Positions 17,698-26,804 are shown, counted from the first letter of the stretch. The stretch: 64,000 bases of DNA from Anaerolineales bacterium (GCA_026928255.1 JAIXKJ010000008.1:907298-971297); one strand, 5' to 3'. Program-made: numbers and translations. Notes: generated by a model not told the origin, from the letters alone.

Positions 17698-19104
17698 ATG
17701 CCCAAACAAGACATCTACCTTCTTTCGCTGCGCGCGTTAAGTCCCGAAACCATCGCCGTCGCCTTTGCCAAAACCTCGCGCGCGCCCGAATCCTTCCGCG
17801 AGATCGCGGCGGAGTTGAGCGACGAAAAGTCCGCGCAGTTTCACGAAAAGTGGGTGGTCGGGTACGGTCATGCTTCCGTCGCCGAACACGCGGTGTTGCA
17901 CGTCGCCTTTGAAAACGTCTCGCGCATCGCCATCGAAAGCATCGAGAGCAGCCGCCTCGCGTCGTACACCGAAAAATCCACGCGCTATCAAAAATGGGGC
18001 ATGGACGATTTCACCGTTCCGCCCGAACTTGACAATCATCCGCTGCGCGACGAATTTATAGAAACTGTGCGCCTGCTTTTCTCGACTTATGCCGAATCGC
18101 TCGACCCGACCAAGAATCTCATCCGCGAGCGGACTCCGCGCCGCGAAAACGAATCGGACGAAGCCTACGATCGCCGCATCCGCTCGCAGTATGTGGACCG
18201 TTGCCGCTTTCTGCTTCCCGCCGCCGCCAACGCCAACGTCGGCATGACCGCCAACGCGCGCGTGATTGAAATAACGCTTCGCAAAATGCTTTCGCATCCG
18301 CTGGCGGAAGTTCGTCAAATTGGCGAGCGTTTGAAAGAAGCCGCAAAAGCCGAAACGCCGACTCTGGTCAAATATGCGGACGCGAACGATTATCTGATAG
18401 AAACGGCGAAAGATTTTTCTCTCGCGTCGACTCAAAAACAAACGGCGGAAGATTGGTGTTCGCTTATTGATTATGACGTTAACGGCGAAGAAAAAATTCT
18501 CGCGGCGGCGCAATACCGCTTTGACGAAATTCCCTACGCGGCGGCGCTGACTCGCGTTCAAGCGCTCGGCGCGGAAGGGCGCGAAGCGCTTGCTGAAAGT
18601 CTGCTTGGCAAATTGGGAAAATACGACGTCCCCTTGCGCGAGTTGGAATATGCGACGTACACGTTTGATTTGGTCATGGATCAAGGCGCGTACGCCGAAT
18701 TCAAACGCCATCGCATGATGACGCAGACTCCGCAACGGCTGACGACGCGGCTGGGGTTTACGACTCCGCTGTTGATAGCAGAAGCGGGCTTCGGGTCCAA
18801 GTATGAGGCGGCGCTGGAAGCGGCGAGTCAAATGTACGAAAAATTATATGCGTTCAATCCCGACGTCGCGCAGTATATCGTCCCCAACGGATTTAAGCGC
18901 CGCGTGTTGGCGCAATTTAATTTGCGCGAAGCCTTCACCTTCTGTCAACTGCGGACGGCGGCAAACGCGCATTTTTCAATTCGGCGCGTCGCGCAAAAAA
19001 TCTACGAAGAAATTTTCCGCGTTCATCCGCTTTTGGCAAACTATATGAAATTGCGCGAAGAGACTTGGCAAAGCGTGGAAGAAAATTATTTTGCGAAGGT
19101 TTAA
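17698..19104 (+). CDS. Tandem-domain ThyX-like flavin-dependent thymidylate synthase
   Basis: At 468 residues this is twice the length of a single ThyX subunit. Half 1 (about residues 1-215) has GHASVAEHAVL, then SSRLASYTEKSTRY (84-97) and FLLPAAANANVGMTANAR. Half 2 (about 265-460) has FKRHRMMTQTPQRL (335-348), YIVPNGFKRRV and FNLREAFTFCQLR. The classic motif RHRxxSxNExSxRY is split: half 1 keeps its second part but has Ser-Ser for Arg-His; half 2 keeps RHR but lacks the SxxExSxRY part. A pseudo-symmetric heteromeric site is likely, methylating dUMP with methylene-folate and FADH2, unless the protein has another role. Confidence 0.8.
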   Translation: MPKQDIYLLSLRALSPETIAVAFAKTSRAPESFREIAAELSDEKSAQFHEKWVVGYGHASVAEHAVLHVAFENVSRIAIESIESSRLASYTEKSTRYQKWGMDDFTVPPELDNHPLRDEFIETVRLLFSTYAESLDPTKNLIRERTPRRENESDEAYDRRIRSQYVDRCRFLLPAAANANVGMTANARVIEITLRKMLSHPLAEVRQIGERLKEAAKAETPTLVKYADANDYLIETAKDFSLASTQKQTAEDWCSLIDYDVNGEEKILAAAQYRFDEIPYAAALTRVQALGAEGREALAESLLGKLGKYDVPLRELEYATYTFDLVMDQGAYAEFKRHRMMTQTPQRLTTRLGFTTPLLIAEAGFGSKYEAALEAASQMYEKLYAFNPDVAQYIVPNGFKRRVLAQFNLREAFTFCQLRTAANAHFSIRRVAQKIYEEIFRVHPLLANYMKLREETWQSVEENYFAKV

Positions 19105-19139
19105 TTTACAAGGGCGAGGCGCGCCTCGCCCTTGTAAAT
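19104..19139. terminator. Perfect 36-bp palindrome, bidirectional terminator
   Basis: ATTTACAAGGGCGAGGCG is followed at once by its exact reverse complement. It lies between the convergent thyX-like and aldo/keto reductase genes and overlaps the last base of the thyX-like stop codon. The stem ends in A/T pairs, with TTTTATTC after it on the plus strand. Confidence 0.7.
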
Positions 19140-19142
19140 GTT

Positions 19143-20126
19143 TTATTCTTCCTCTTCCTTTTCTCTGACTTCAAAAATTTCATCTAAGCGATTCTTGATT
19201 TCTGGCGTAACTTTCGCCGAGACTTCGCTCGCTTTCATATTTTCTTGAACCTGCTCGACGCGGCTCGCGCCAGTGATGACCGTGCTGACGAAGGGATTTT
19301 GCAAACACCAGGCGATGGCGAGCTGCGCCGTCGTGCAGCCTAACCCGTCGGCGATTTCAGTCAACGCGGCGACTTTTGACAAATTATCCGCGTCGGTGAA
19401 ATGCTTGTGCAGCCACTCGTTGCCTTTGATTCCGCCGCGACTGTCGGCGGGGATGCCTTTGCTGTATTTGCCCGAAAGCATGCCCGAAGCCAGCGGACTC
19501 CAAATCGTCGTGCCGTAGTTGTATTCTTTATAAAAGCGGACGTAATCGCCTTGCATTCGTTTTGGCTCGAAGAGGTTGTATTGCGGCTGTTCGACAACCG
19601 GCTTGTGCAAGTGATGTCGTTCCGCGATATTAATCGCTTCCACAATTTCCGCCGCCGCCCATTCCGACGTGCCCCAATACAGCGCTTTGCCCCATTCGAT
19701 GATGTTGTGCATCGCCCAAACGGTTTCTTCAATCGGCGTGGTCTTCGACGGACGATGGCAGTAGATGATGTCCGCATAATCCAGTTCGAGGCGTTTCAGC
19801 GAGCCGTTAATCGCTTCAATTAAATATTTTCGGTTGAGCGTGTTTTTTTCGTTAGGCGTGTCGTGCAGCCCCCAATAAAATTTTGTGGAGACCAAATAAC
19901 TTCCGCGCCGCCAGTTGAGTTGTTTCAGCGCCGCGCCCATCACTTCTTCCGAGCGCCCGTAGGCATAATTTTCGGCGTTGTCAAAAAAGTTGACGCCTTG
20001 ATCGTACGCCGCCGCCATAATCTCGACCGCCGCTTGCACGTCCACTTGCTTCTTAAACGTCAGCCACGAGCCGAGCGAAAGTTCGCTCACTTGCAAGCCG
20101 GTTTTCCCTAAAAAACGATATTGCAT
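19143..20126 (-). CDS. Aldo/keto reductase (potassium-channel beta-subunit-like family)
   Basis: A 327-residue TIM-barrel NADPH oxidoreductase. The catalytic tetrad is visible: Asp and Tyr in [15 protein letters not shown], Lys in [10 protein letters not shown], His in IIYCHRPSK. Cofactor-binding segments include [17 protein letters not shown] and [14 protein letters not shown], typical of the Kv-beta/YghZ-like group. The natural substrate is unknown, probably aldehydes or methylglyoxal-like carbonyls. A ribosome-binding site GGAGGCG lies upstream of the ATG on the minus strand. It is divergent from the next lipoprotein gene. Confidence 0.9.
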   Translation of the reverse strand: MQYRFLGKTGLQVSELSLGSWLTFKKQVDVQAAVEIMAAAYDQGVNFFDNAENYAYGRSEEVMGAALKQLNWRRGSYLVSTKFYWGLHDTPNEKNTLNRKYLIEAINGSLKRLELDYADIIYCHRPSKTTPIEETVWAMHNIIEWGKALYWGTSEWAAAEIVEAINIAERHHLHKPVVEQPQYNLFEPKRMQGDYVRFYKEYNYGTTIWSPLASGMLSGKYSKGIPADSRGGIKGNEWLHKHFTDADNLSKVAALTEIADGLGCTTAQLAIAWCLQNPFVSTVITGASRVEQVQENMKASEVSAKVTPEIKNRLDEIFEVREKEEEE

Positions 20127-20157
20127 GTCGCCTCCAAAGTTAATGATTTGCGCCCAT

Positions 20158-20163
20158 TATAAT
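20158..20163 (+). promoter_or_regulatory. -10 box of a probable leaderless promoter (lipoprotein 20170)
   Basis: A perfect TATAAT, then six bases, then the ATG at 20170. Confidence 0.65.
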
Positions 20164-20169
20164 CACGGA

Positions 20170-20886
20170 ATGCGTAAAAGAATAACGCTTGTTGTTTTGA
20201 CGATTTTGTCCGCTTGCGCCGCGCCGCCGCCGACGACGGAAAGCGCTTCGCCGCCGCCCGCGTTGACCGCGACTCAAGCGCTGACTTCTACGCCGAACGT
20301 CCTCGCCGCCGCGACTCCGACGACGTTAGTCTCTGTCTCCCAAGCCGCCTGCCACCTGACGGCGGATTCTGGCGCGTGGTGTTTTGCATTAGTTCAAAAC
20401 AACGCGGGCGATATTTTAGAAAACGTCTCCGCGCAAATTAACTTGTTGGATAAAAATAAAAATCTCGTCGCCAGCCAAAACGCCTTTCCGTTATTGGACG
20501 CGATTCCTGCGAATTCGTCGGCGGCGGTTTACGCTTTCTTTCCAAACGCCCCCGCCGACGCCGAAGCGCAAGTTCAGATTTTGTCCGCGACGACAGGAAA
20601 CGCCGCGAATTACCTTTCCGCCGTTTTGGATTCTACGTTGGCGCAAATAGACGAAAGCGGAAAAATTGCCTACCTCAGCGGACGAGTCTATTTGTCCGCC
20701 GAATCAAACGCCGCAACCCAAATCTGGATTGCGGCGACGGCTTACGATGAAAACGGAACGGTCGTCGGTTTGCGGCGCTGGGAGGGCGGAGCGCTTTCGC
20801 CGGGCAGTTCGCTTAACTTTCAGTTTAACGTATCCAGCGTCGGCGCAGAAATCGCGGCGGTGGATTTTGCGATTCAGGCGCGTTAA
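20170..20886 (+). CDS. Lipoprotein with FxLYD-like domain(s)
   Basis: A 238-residue exported protein: signal sequence with lipobox ILSAC near residues 12-16, a Ser/Thr/Pro-rich linker, then two similar beta-rich segments. The first has ALVQNNAGDILENVSAQINL and IPANSSAAVYAFF; the second IAYLSGRVYLSAESNAATQI and LSPGSSLNFQFNVSS. This xG.V.N....A..V.V...L....G pattern is typical of FxLYD domains of surface lipoproteins. No enzymatic residues are evident. The start at 20170 gives a proper signal peptide; an upstream codon at 20125 would lie in the divergent promoter region. Confidence 0.75.
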   Translation: MRKRITLVVLTILSACAAPPPTTESASPPPALTATQALTSTPNVLAAATPTTLVSVSQAACHLTADSGAWCFALVQNNAGDILENVSAQINLLDKNKNLVASQNAFPLLDAIPANSSAAVYAFFPNAPADAEAQVQILSATTGNAANYLSAVLDSTLAQIDESGKIAYLSGRVYLSAESNAATQIWIAATAYDENGTVVGLRRWEGGALSPGSSLNFQFNVSSVGAEIAAVDFAIQAR

Positions 20887-20922
20887 ACATGACGAGTTTT
20901 CAAGCCTGTCATGTTGGTTTGA

Positions 20923-22527
20923 TTACGGTTTTCCGTCCAGCCACATATAGCGCTCGGAGGAAATTGAAATCGGCGTGTTAACGAAGCCTTTCACATACGG
21001 CTTGACCAATTGAAAGTCGAGCGAGTGGGTGGTGAACAAAACGGGCGCGTCCTCGACGATGATGCGTTCGGCTTCTTGATACATAGCAATGCGCTTGGCG
21101 ACGTTCGGCTCGACTCGCGCCGCTTCGAGCAAAGCGTCTAATTTGGGGTTGGAGTAGCCGCTGACGTTTTGTTGCGCGCCGCTGTGGAATAGCACGTCGG
21201 CGAAGTTTTGCGGGTCGGGGTAATCGGCGCACCAGCCGCTGTCGAACAATTGACCGTGATTGCCCGAAAGAATTTGCTGATAATAAAAGTTGTAATCGAG
21301 ATTTTCAACTTTGATTTTCACGCCGAGATTTTGCTCCCACATTTCCGCCAACGCCGAAACCATGTTGCTGACGTAACTGCCGATGCCCGCGTTTGTGTAA
21401 ACGATTTCGGGCAGCCCTTCTGCGCCGCCGTATTTGGATTCTTTGAGCAGTTGCCGCGCTTGTTCGGGGTCGTAAGGCAGACCCTGCAAAGCGTAATCAA
21501 AGCCCGGCAAACCAGGCGGGTATAAGCCGACGGCGGGCAGCGCCAAGCCGCGATATAACACGTCAATATAACGCTGACGGTCGAACGCCATGCTAAACGC
21601 CTTGCGGACGTTCACGTCGTCAAAGGGCGGTTGCGACGTGTCGAAGACGGCGTAGCCCGTGCAAAGCGAAACGCCCGTTACTAAATTAGCGTGAAGCGGC
21701 TCTTCGGGGTCGAGCATGCGTTCGGCGGAGTACAAGCCGACGGATGCAACGTCCACGTCGCCCGTTTCAAAGAGGCGCACGTCGTCGCCCGCGTAAAGTT
21801 TGGTTACGACGTAAGAGATGGACGGCTTGCCTAAATAAAAATCGGGGTTGGCTTCGTAAATAATATATTGCGCCGATTTCCATTCTTTCATTTTGTAGGG
21901 TCCCGTCCCGTTCGGATGGCGCACCCAAGTTTGCCCTTCGGCGACGTTGTTTTTATCCACGACAAAGGATGTGGGATAAGTCAACTTCATCAGGAAGTAA
22001 GGCTTGGGCGCGTCAATCGTAACTTGAAGCGTTTTCTCGTCTAAGGCTTTGATTCCGCTGATGTGGTCGGCTTTGCCTTCCGCCATGTCGCGCGCGCCGA
22101 CGATGTCGTCCATGTAGGTCAGGAAGGTGTCCGAGGCGAGCGTCGGGCTGGCGGCGCGTTCCCACGAGAAGACCACGTCTTGCGCGGTTACGGCGCGTCC
22201 GTCGTGGAATTTGGCGTTGGCGCGAATCGTAAAGGTGTAGATTGTGCCGTCGCCGCTGACTTGCCAAGTTTCGGCGAGGTCGGGGCGGACGTTCAAGCGC
22301 GGGTCGAGCATGACCAATCCGCTGAAGAGCAGTTTGTCGCCCGAACTGTACGTCGTGGCGGGGTCGTAATCGCGCAGGTTGGCGGATTCGCTGCCGCCGT
22401 AAACCAGCGCTTGATTCATGGGGACGCCCGTTTGCAGGGCGAGCGCGTCGGGCGCGCTGGCGCTTAAGACGAGCGAGAGGAAGAGAGTCAACGCGGCGAG
22501 GCTGAGGAAGATTTTACGCTTATCCAT
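20923..22527 (-). CDS. Oligopeptide-type ABC transporter substrate-binding protein (family 5)
   Basis: A 534-residue secreted binding protein. A Sec signal peptide (hydrophobic residues about 6-25, no lipobox Cys) precedes the family 5 fold: NLRDYDPATTYSSGD, YTFTIRANAKFHDGRAVTAQDVVFSW (split here as FTIRANAKFHDG and TAQDVVFSW), NGTGPYKMKEW, VRKAFSMAFDRQRYID and YPDPQNFADVLFHS. Such proteins deliver peptides or other solutes to Opp/Dpp permeases. No permease or ATPase gene is near. AAAGGAGG precedes the ATG; the start overlaps the end of the peptidase gene, so the two form an operon. Confidence 0.92.
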   Translation of the reverse strand: MDKRKIFLSLAALTLFLSLVLSASAPDALALQTGVPMNQALVYGGSESANLRDYDPATTYSSGDKLLFSGLVMLDPRLNVRPDLAETWQVSGDGTIYTFTIRANAKFHDGRAVTAQDVVFSWERAASPTLASDTFLTYMDDIVGARDMAEGKADHISGIKALDEKTLQVTIDAPKPYFLMKLTYPTSFVVDKNNVAEGQTWVRHPNGTGPYKMKEWKSAQYIIYEANPDFYLGKPSISYVVTKLYAGDDVRLFETGDVDVASVGLYSAERMLDPEEPLHANLVTGVSLCTGYAVFDTSQPPFDDVNVRKAFSMAFDRQRYIDVLYRGLALPAVGLYPPGLPGFDYALQGLPYDPEQARQLLKESKYGGAEGLPEIVYTNAGIGSYVSNMVSALAEMWEQNLGVKIKVENLDYNFYYQQILSGNHGQLFDSGWCADYPDPQNFADVLFHSGAQQNVSGYSNPKLDALLEAARVEPNVAKRIAMYQEAERIIVEDAPVLFTTHSLDFQLVKPYVKGFVNTPISISSERYMWLDGKP

Positions 22528-23920
22528 TGCCGCCTCCTTTGGATTTATTTTTGCGGACGAAGAACCAAATTGCGCCGATGATTGCTAAGAGAACGAGACA
22601 TAAACAGCAAACGGCTACCAACATCCCCATTGTCAAAGCGGACAAAGTAGACTTTGAATTTTCTTGCGGGTTAACCGTTTGCGGGTTGTTCTCGCTGCCG
22701 GGCGGATTTGGATTAGAAGTCGGAACGGCGTTGGGCGTCGCCGTGATGGCTTGCGGAATGCCGTCAATGGGGACGTAGGTCGGCACCCAAGTGGGGGTCG
22801 GCTGAGCGGTGGCTTGGGCGACGGTCAACGCGGGCGCGCCGATGGACGCGCGCCAGGCGGCGTCCACGCCTTCGGTGTCTAAACCGTAGGCTTCGCGCAA
22901 GGCTTCGTCAATGGCTTTGGCGTCGCTTAAGGCTTTCAAGAAAACGCTCATCTTTTCTTGACCGTAACTTTCGATGAGGAATTTCACCACGCTGTACGAT
23001 TGCGCGTAAGAGAGATTGGCTTTGTCGGGGTTTTCCGAGAAGCCGCCGTTGAGCGAACGCAAGGTGATGAGTGAGTTTGAGCGCGCGGCTTGGTCGAGCA
23101 TGGATTGCATGCCCGAATCGAGTTTGCCTTCGCTGTACATCGCCAAGCCTTCTTCCAGCCAGCCTGGGCGCGAGCCGAGACAAGAGAAAGCGCTGCGCCC
23201 GACGAGGATGTGCGTCAACTCGTGAACGACGGTGTTTTTGTCCCACGTTTCGTCGAAGCCCGAAAGCCCCATGATGGCGATGCCGTATTCGGGCTGGGCT
23301 TGTCCGCCGGTCCACGCGGGTTCGTAGAGGATGGCGTCGCGCATGTCGTCGTAGTTGGGATAAACGTAAAAGTCAATGGGGATGTCGGAGACCATGCCCG
23401 CTTGTTCTTTATTGCGCTTTAACCCGTCCGTGCCCGCCGCTAATAATTCTTGCGCGAACGATTTTTCTTTGTCGTAGTAATGAATGCTCAACTGCGAATT
23501 GGAAACCGTCTGCCAAGCGTGGACGTCGTCCAACCAAGTCGCTTCGTTTTTATCGCCGACGTATTCCTTTCCGCTGGAATCTGTATAATGCCAACGCCAC
23601 CAGATTTTTGCGCCGGGCGGCAGCGATCCGCTTTGACGCATGTCCCACGTCCACGAGACGTTAAGCGAGGCGCTGGGCGAAAATTGCGGAAAGGCTTTGG
23701 CGACCACTTCGCCGCAAGTCAACTGCTCGGCGCCGTATTCCAAAACGACGGCGACGATTTCGGAGGAGGCGCTGAGGGAGGCGGAAAATGTCGCGGTGTT
23801 GGGAAAGTCGAAGGAAACCGAATCCGCTTGAACGTCGGCAAGCGGCGCGGCGCGGACTTGAGTCGGCGCGAGCGCGGTCAGCATCAAGGTTATAAATAGA
23901 ATGATTTTCTTAGGCATCAT
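22520..23920 (-). CDS. Membrane-anchored gluzincin peptidase (peptidase MA-like)
   Basis: A 466-residue exported protein. An N-terminal signal peptide ends near VRAAPLA. An N-terminal beta domain follows, then the zinc motif VVHELTHILV (HExxH) and about 20 residues later GWLEEGLAMYSEG, whose Glu is the third ligand, as in gluzincins of the MA-like group. After a Pro/Asn/Thr-rich spacer, a C-terminal hydrophobic helix of some 24 residues and a KNKSKGGG tail anchor it. It would act outside the membrane on peptides or proteins. Co-expression with a peptide-binding protein (8-bp overlap) suggests a peptide-harvesting or signalling pair. Confidence 0.85.
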   Translation of the reverse strand: MMPKKIILFITLMLTALAPTQVRAAPLADVQADSVSFDFPNTATFSASLSASSEIVAVVLEYGAEQLTCGEVVAKAFPQFSPSASLNVSWTWDMRQSGSLPPGAKIWWRWHYTDSSGKEYVGDKNEATWLDDVHAWQTVSNSQLSIHYYDKEKSFAQELLAAGTDGLKRNKEQAGMVSDIPIDFYVYPNYDDMRDAILYEPAWTGGQAQPEYGIAIMGLSGFDETWDKNTVVHELTHILVGRSAFSCLGSRPGWLEEGLAMYSEGKLDSGMQSMLDQAARSNSLITLRSLNGGFSENPDKANLSYAQSYSVVKFLIESYGQEKMSVFLKALSDAKAIDEALREAYGLDTEGVDAAWRASIGAPALTVAQATAQPTPTWVPTYVPIDGIPQAITATPNAVPTSNPNPPGSENNPQTVNPQENSKSTLSALTMGMLVAVCCLCLVLLAIIGAIWFFVRKNKSKGGGNG

Positions 23921-24052
23921 TTCTCCTTTTTTGCAACTATATCATTTTTCAAATTTTTTTCTTTCCCCCTTTGGTCATAGGCGCGGAAAAATTTCACTCA
24001 ATTTTTATGACGTTTATCGAAGCGATACTCACGCCTGTTTAATGTCTCTATG

Positions 24053-24058
24053 TAAAAT
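24053..24058 (+). promoter_or_regulatory. -10 box upstream of ccmE
   Basis: TAAAAT lies in the loop region of a small CTCTAT/ATAGAG hairpin; a second hairpin TGGCGG/CCGCCA (about 24068-24086) lies between it and the GGAGG of ccmE. Confidence 0.5.
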
Positions 24059-24100
24059 AGAGGCGAATGGCGGAATAAGACCGCCAATTTGGAGGAATTT

Positions 24101-24583
24101 ATGCAACGAAAAAAATTTATCATCGGCGGCGTTTTGATTTTGGCGGCTGTTGTTTACTTGATCGCTTCGTCCACAAAAGCAAACGCGGAATATTTTATGA
24201 CGGTGGACGAACTGAACGCGGAAGGCGCGGCGGCGGTTAGCAAAAGCGTGCGGCTTTCGGGCGCGGTGGTTGGCGACACAATCCAATACGATTCGTCCAC
24301 GTTGACGCTGACTTTTGACATCGCCGACGTGCCGGGCGACAACGCGCAAATCGAAGCGCAAGGCGGGCTGGCGAAAGTGTTGCACGAAGCGGTGGTTGAC
24401 CCGACTCGCGCACGCATCAAAGTTCAATATGAAGGCGTGATGCCCGATCTCTTGCGCGACGAGGCGCAGGCGATTATGACCGGCAAACTCGGCGCGGACG
24501 GCGTTTTTTACGCCGACGAACTTTTGCTGAAATGCCCGACCAAGTACGAAGAAGCCGTTCCCGAACAGGCGGCGGCAAAGTAG
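24101..24583 (+). CDS. ccmE: Cytochrome c maturation heme chaperone CcmE, CxxxY variant
   Basis: A 160-residue CcmE: N-terminal signal anchor, then an OB-fold beta-barrel with EYFMTVDELN, VRLSGAVVGDTIQ, TFDIADVPG and IKVQYEGVMPDLLRDEAQAIMTGKL. In classical CcmE the heme is bound covalently by the His of an HxxxY motif; here the equivalent is LLLKCPTKYEE, with Cys135 in place of His and Tyr139 conserved. Such CxxxY forms are known from archaea and Desulfovibrio. It starts the ccm cluster; GGAGG precedes the ATG at 24101. A terminator-like hairpin lies between it and ccmF. Confidence 0.93.
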   Translation: MQRKKFIIGGVLILAAVVYLIASSTKANAEYFMTVDELNAEGAAAVSKSVRLSGAVVGDTIQYDSSTLTLTFDIADVPGDNAQIEAQGGLAKVLHEAVVDPTRARIKVQYEGVMPDLLRDEAQAIMTGKLGADGVFYADELLLKCPTKYEEAVPEQAAAK

Positions 24584-24591
24584 TTTAGCAG

Positions 24592-24621
24592 CCTGACGGG
24601 CGCGAGTCCGTCAGGTTTTTA
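24592..24621 (+). terminator. Terminator-like hairpin between ccmE and ccmF
   Basis: CCTGACGG / CCGTCAGG with an 8-base loop and a TTTTT run. It could reduce read-through from ccmE into the rest of the cluster. Confidence 0.7.
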
Positions 24622-24663
24622 TTGGCTCTCGTTTTTACAAGAGAAGAAAATTAGGACTTTTAT

Positions 24664-26754
24664 ATGGTTGCAGAATTTGGATTTAGCATTTTAGCGGTGA
24701 GTTTCTTCGTCGCCATTTACAGCGGAATCGCCGCAGCCTTCGGCGTGAAAAAGCAATCGTCCGCGTTGATTGAAAGCGCGCGTCGCGCCCAACTGTTGAC
24801 CTTTCCGCTGATTTCGTTGGCGGCGGCTTCGTTAATTTATTTGCTGGTCAAAAATCATTTCGAGGTCTCGTTCGTTTATCAAGTAACCAGCAAAAGCATG
24901 CCGACCTACCTCAAAGTAACCGCCTGGTGGGGCGGACAGGCCGGCTCGTTGGTCTTTTGGTCTTGGCTGTTGGCGGCGTTTACGTCGGCGGTTACCTTGC
25001 GTAAATGGAATCGCGACATCGAATTTTTGCCGTGGATCATCGTCATTTCCGCCATTACGCTGACCTTCTTTCTCGGCTTAGTCGTCTTCTTTGAAAACCC
25101 CTTCACGCGCTTCTGGCAAGACGCCAGCGGGCAGATTTTAATGGGCATGAACGGCGACCCGATAAAGAGCGTCTTCATGCCGAGCGGCGCGCTTGCGCCC
25201 TTCATCCCCGCCGACGGGCGCGGGCTGAATCCGCTCTTGCGCCATCCGGGCATGGTCATCCACCCGCCCATGCTCTATTTGGGATTCGTCTCCTTCGTCA
25301 TCCCCTACGCCTTTGCGATGGCGGCGTTAATCACCGGCCGCGCCGACGACCGCTGGATTCGCCTGACGCGCCGTTGGGCGTTATGGGCTTGGCTTTTCCT
25401 CTCGCTCGGTTTGGTCTTCGGCGGGCGCTGGGCGTACGACGTGTTGGGCTGGGGCGGGTATTGGGGCTGGGATCCAGTCGAGATTGCCGCGTTCATGCCC
25501 TGGCTGACCGGCACCGCGTTTTTGCACTCGGTGATGATTCAAGAAAAACGCGGCTTGCTCAAACACTGGAACATGCTCTTAATCATCCTCACCTACGAGT
25601 TGGTCATCTTCGGCACGTTCCTCACGCGCTCTGGCGTGCTGTCCTCCGTCCACGCTTTCGCCAACAGCCCGATTGGACCGATGTTCATGGGCTTCGTCAG
25701 TTTGTCGCTGATTGCGTCGGTCGCTTTGCTCATCAAACGCTGGCCCGAACTGAAAAGCGAAGTCGAGATGAAATCCATGCTCTCGCGCGAAGCGCTTTTC
25801 TTGCTTAATAACTTGCTCTTTATCGGCATTCTCGTCGTCTGCTTTTGGGGCGTGATTTCGCCGTTGGCTTCGGAATTATTCACGGGGACGAAAATCACAG
25901 TCGGGCCGCCCTACTACGAACGCGCCACCGGACCTCTTTTTGCCGGGTTGCTGTTTCTGATGGCGGTTGCCCCGCTGTCGGCTTGGGGACATTCCACCGT
26001 GCAGACGCTGGGGCGCGCTTTGTGGAAGACCTTCGCCGCCGCCGCCGTCATCACGCTGATTTTATTTTTCGCCTACACCCATAACGGGTACGCGCTGTTG
26101 GGCTTCTTCCTCGTCGCCTTCGTCTTGCTGACGACTTTGCAGGAATTTTGGCGCGGCGCGTCGGCGCGCATGAGCGCCCAAAAGGAAAACTTCTTCGTCG
26201 CCCTGAGTCGGCTGGCGAAGCGCAACCGTCGCCGCTACGGAGGCTACATCGTCCACATTAGCATGGCGTTGATGGCGATTGGCATTCTCGGCATTGAAAT
26301 CTTCCAAATGGAAACTCAAGGCACGGTGGCGGCTGGGCAGTCGCTCGAATTAGGCGAATACCGCGTCGAGTACCGCGAACTGGCTTCGTGGGACGACATC
26401 GGCGCGGGCGTGAATTACACGCGCTCGGTAGTGGACATTTACGAGAACGGAATTTATCTCGGCAAACTTTACCCGCGCATTGATTATTATTACGACTCGC
26501 AACAGAACATGACCATCCCCGGCCAACACGCGACTTTGCGCGACGACTTGTACATCCTGCTCGTGGACTGGCAGCCGGTCTCCGCGCAGGGCGCGACGTT
26601 TAAGATTTACGTCAACCCGCTGGTCAATTGGTTGTGGATTGGCAGCCTGCTTTTCATCTTCGGTTTGGTCTTCGCCGCCTGGCCCGACCGCGACCCCGCG
26701 GAAGCGCCCGTGCGCCGCAAAGTTCGCGCAGAGAATAAACAGGCGATAGGTTAA
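24664..26754 (+). CDS. ccmF: Cytochrome c heme lyase subunit CcmF
   Basis: A 696-residue polytopic membrane protein of the heme-handling family. It has WWGGQAGSLVFWSW near residue 83, the WWD-type periplasmic motif GWGGYWGWDPVEIAAFMPW around residues 262-280, and conserved His residues on neighbouring loops (HPGMVIHPPMLYLG and FLHSVM). The C-terminus has a large extracytoplasmic domain followed by a last membrane helix. CcmF accepts heme from CcmE and attaches it to apocytochrome thiols. The ATG lies 80 bp past ccmE. Confidence 0.96.
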   Translation: MVAEFGFSILAVSFFVAIYSGIAAAFGVKKQSSALIESARRAQLLTFPLISLAAASLIYLLVKNHFEVSFVYQVTSKSMPTYLKVTAWWGGQAGSLVFWSWLLAAFTSAVTLRKWNRDIEFLPWIIVISAITLTFFLGLVVFFENPFTRFWQDASGQILMGMNGDPIKSVFMPSGALAPFIPADGRGLNPLLRHPGMVIHPPMLYLGFVSFVIPYAFAMAALITGRADDRWIRLTRRWALWAWLFLSLGLVFGGRWAYDVLGWGGYWGWDPVEIAAFMPWLTGTAFLHSVMIQEKRGLLKHWNMLLIILTYELVIFGTFLTRSGVLSSVHAFANSPIGPMFMGFVSLSLIASVALLIKRWPELKSEVEMKSMLSREALFLLNNLLFIGILVVCFWGVISPLASELFTGTKITVGPPYYERATGPLFAGLLFLMAVAPLSAWGHSTVQTLGRALWKTFAAAAVITLILFFAYTHNGYALLGFFLVAFVLLTTLQEFWRGASARMSAQKENFFVALSRLAKRNRRRYGGYIVHISMALMAIGILGIEIFQMETQGTVAAGQSLELGEYRVEYRELASWDDIGAGVNYTRSVVDIYENGIYLGKLYPRIDYYYDSQQNMTIPGQHATLRDDLYILLVDWQPVSAQGATFKIYVNPLVNWLWIGSLLFIFGLVFAAWPDRDPAEAPVRRKVRAENKQAIG

Positions 26755-26804
26755 GGACAGAGGACGAAGGATGAAGGATGAAGGACAGAGGACGAAGGAC
26801 GAAG
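26754..26804. repeat. Degenerate heptanucleotide repeat overlapping the start of ccmH
   Basis: Seven-base units of the GGACAGA / GGACGAA / GGATGAA type run from the ccmF stop into the first codons of ccmH. The GGATGAA units supply both an A/G-rich pseudo-Shine-Dalgarno and the ATG. Confidence 0.8.
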
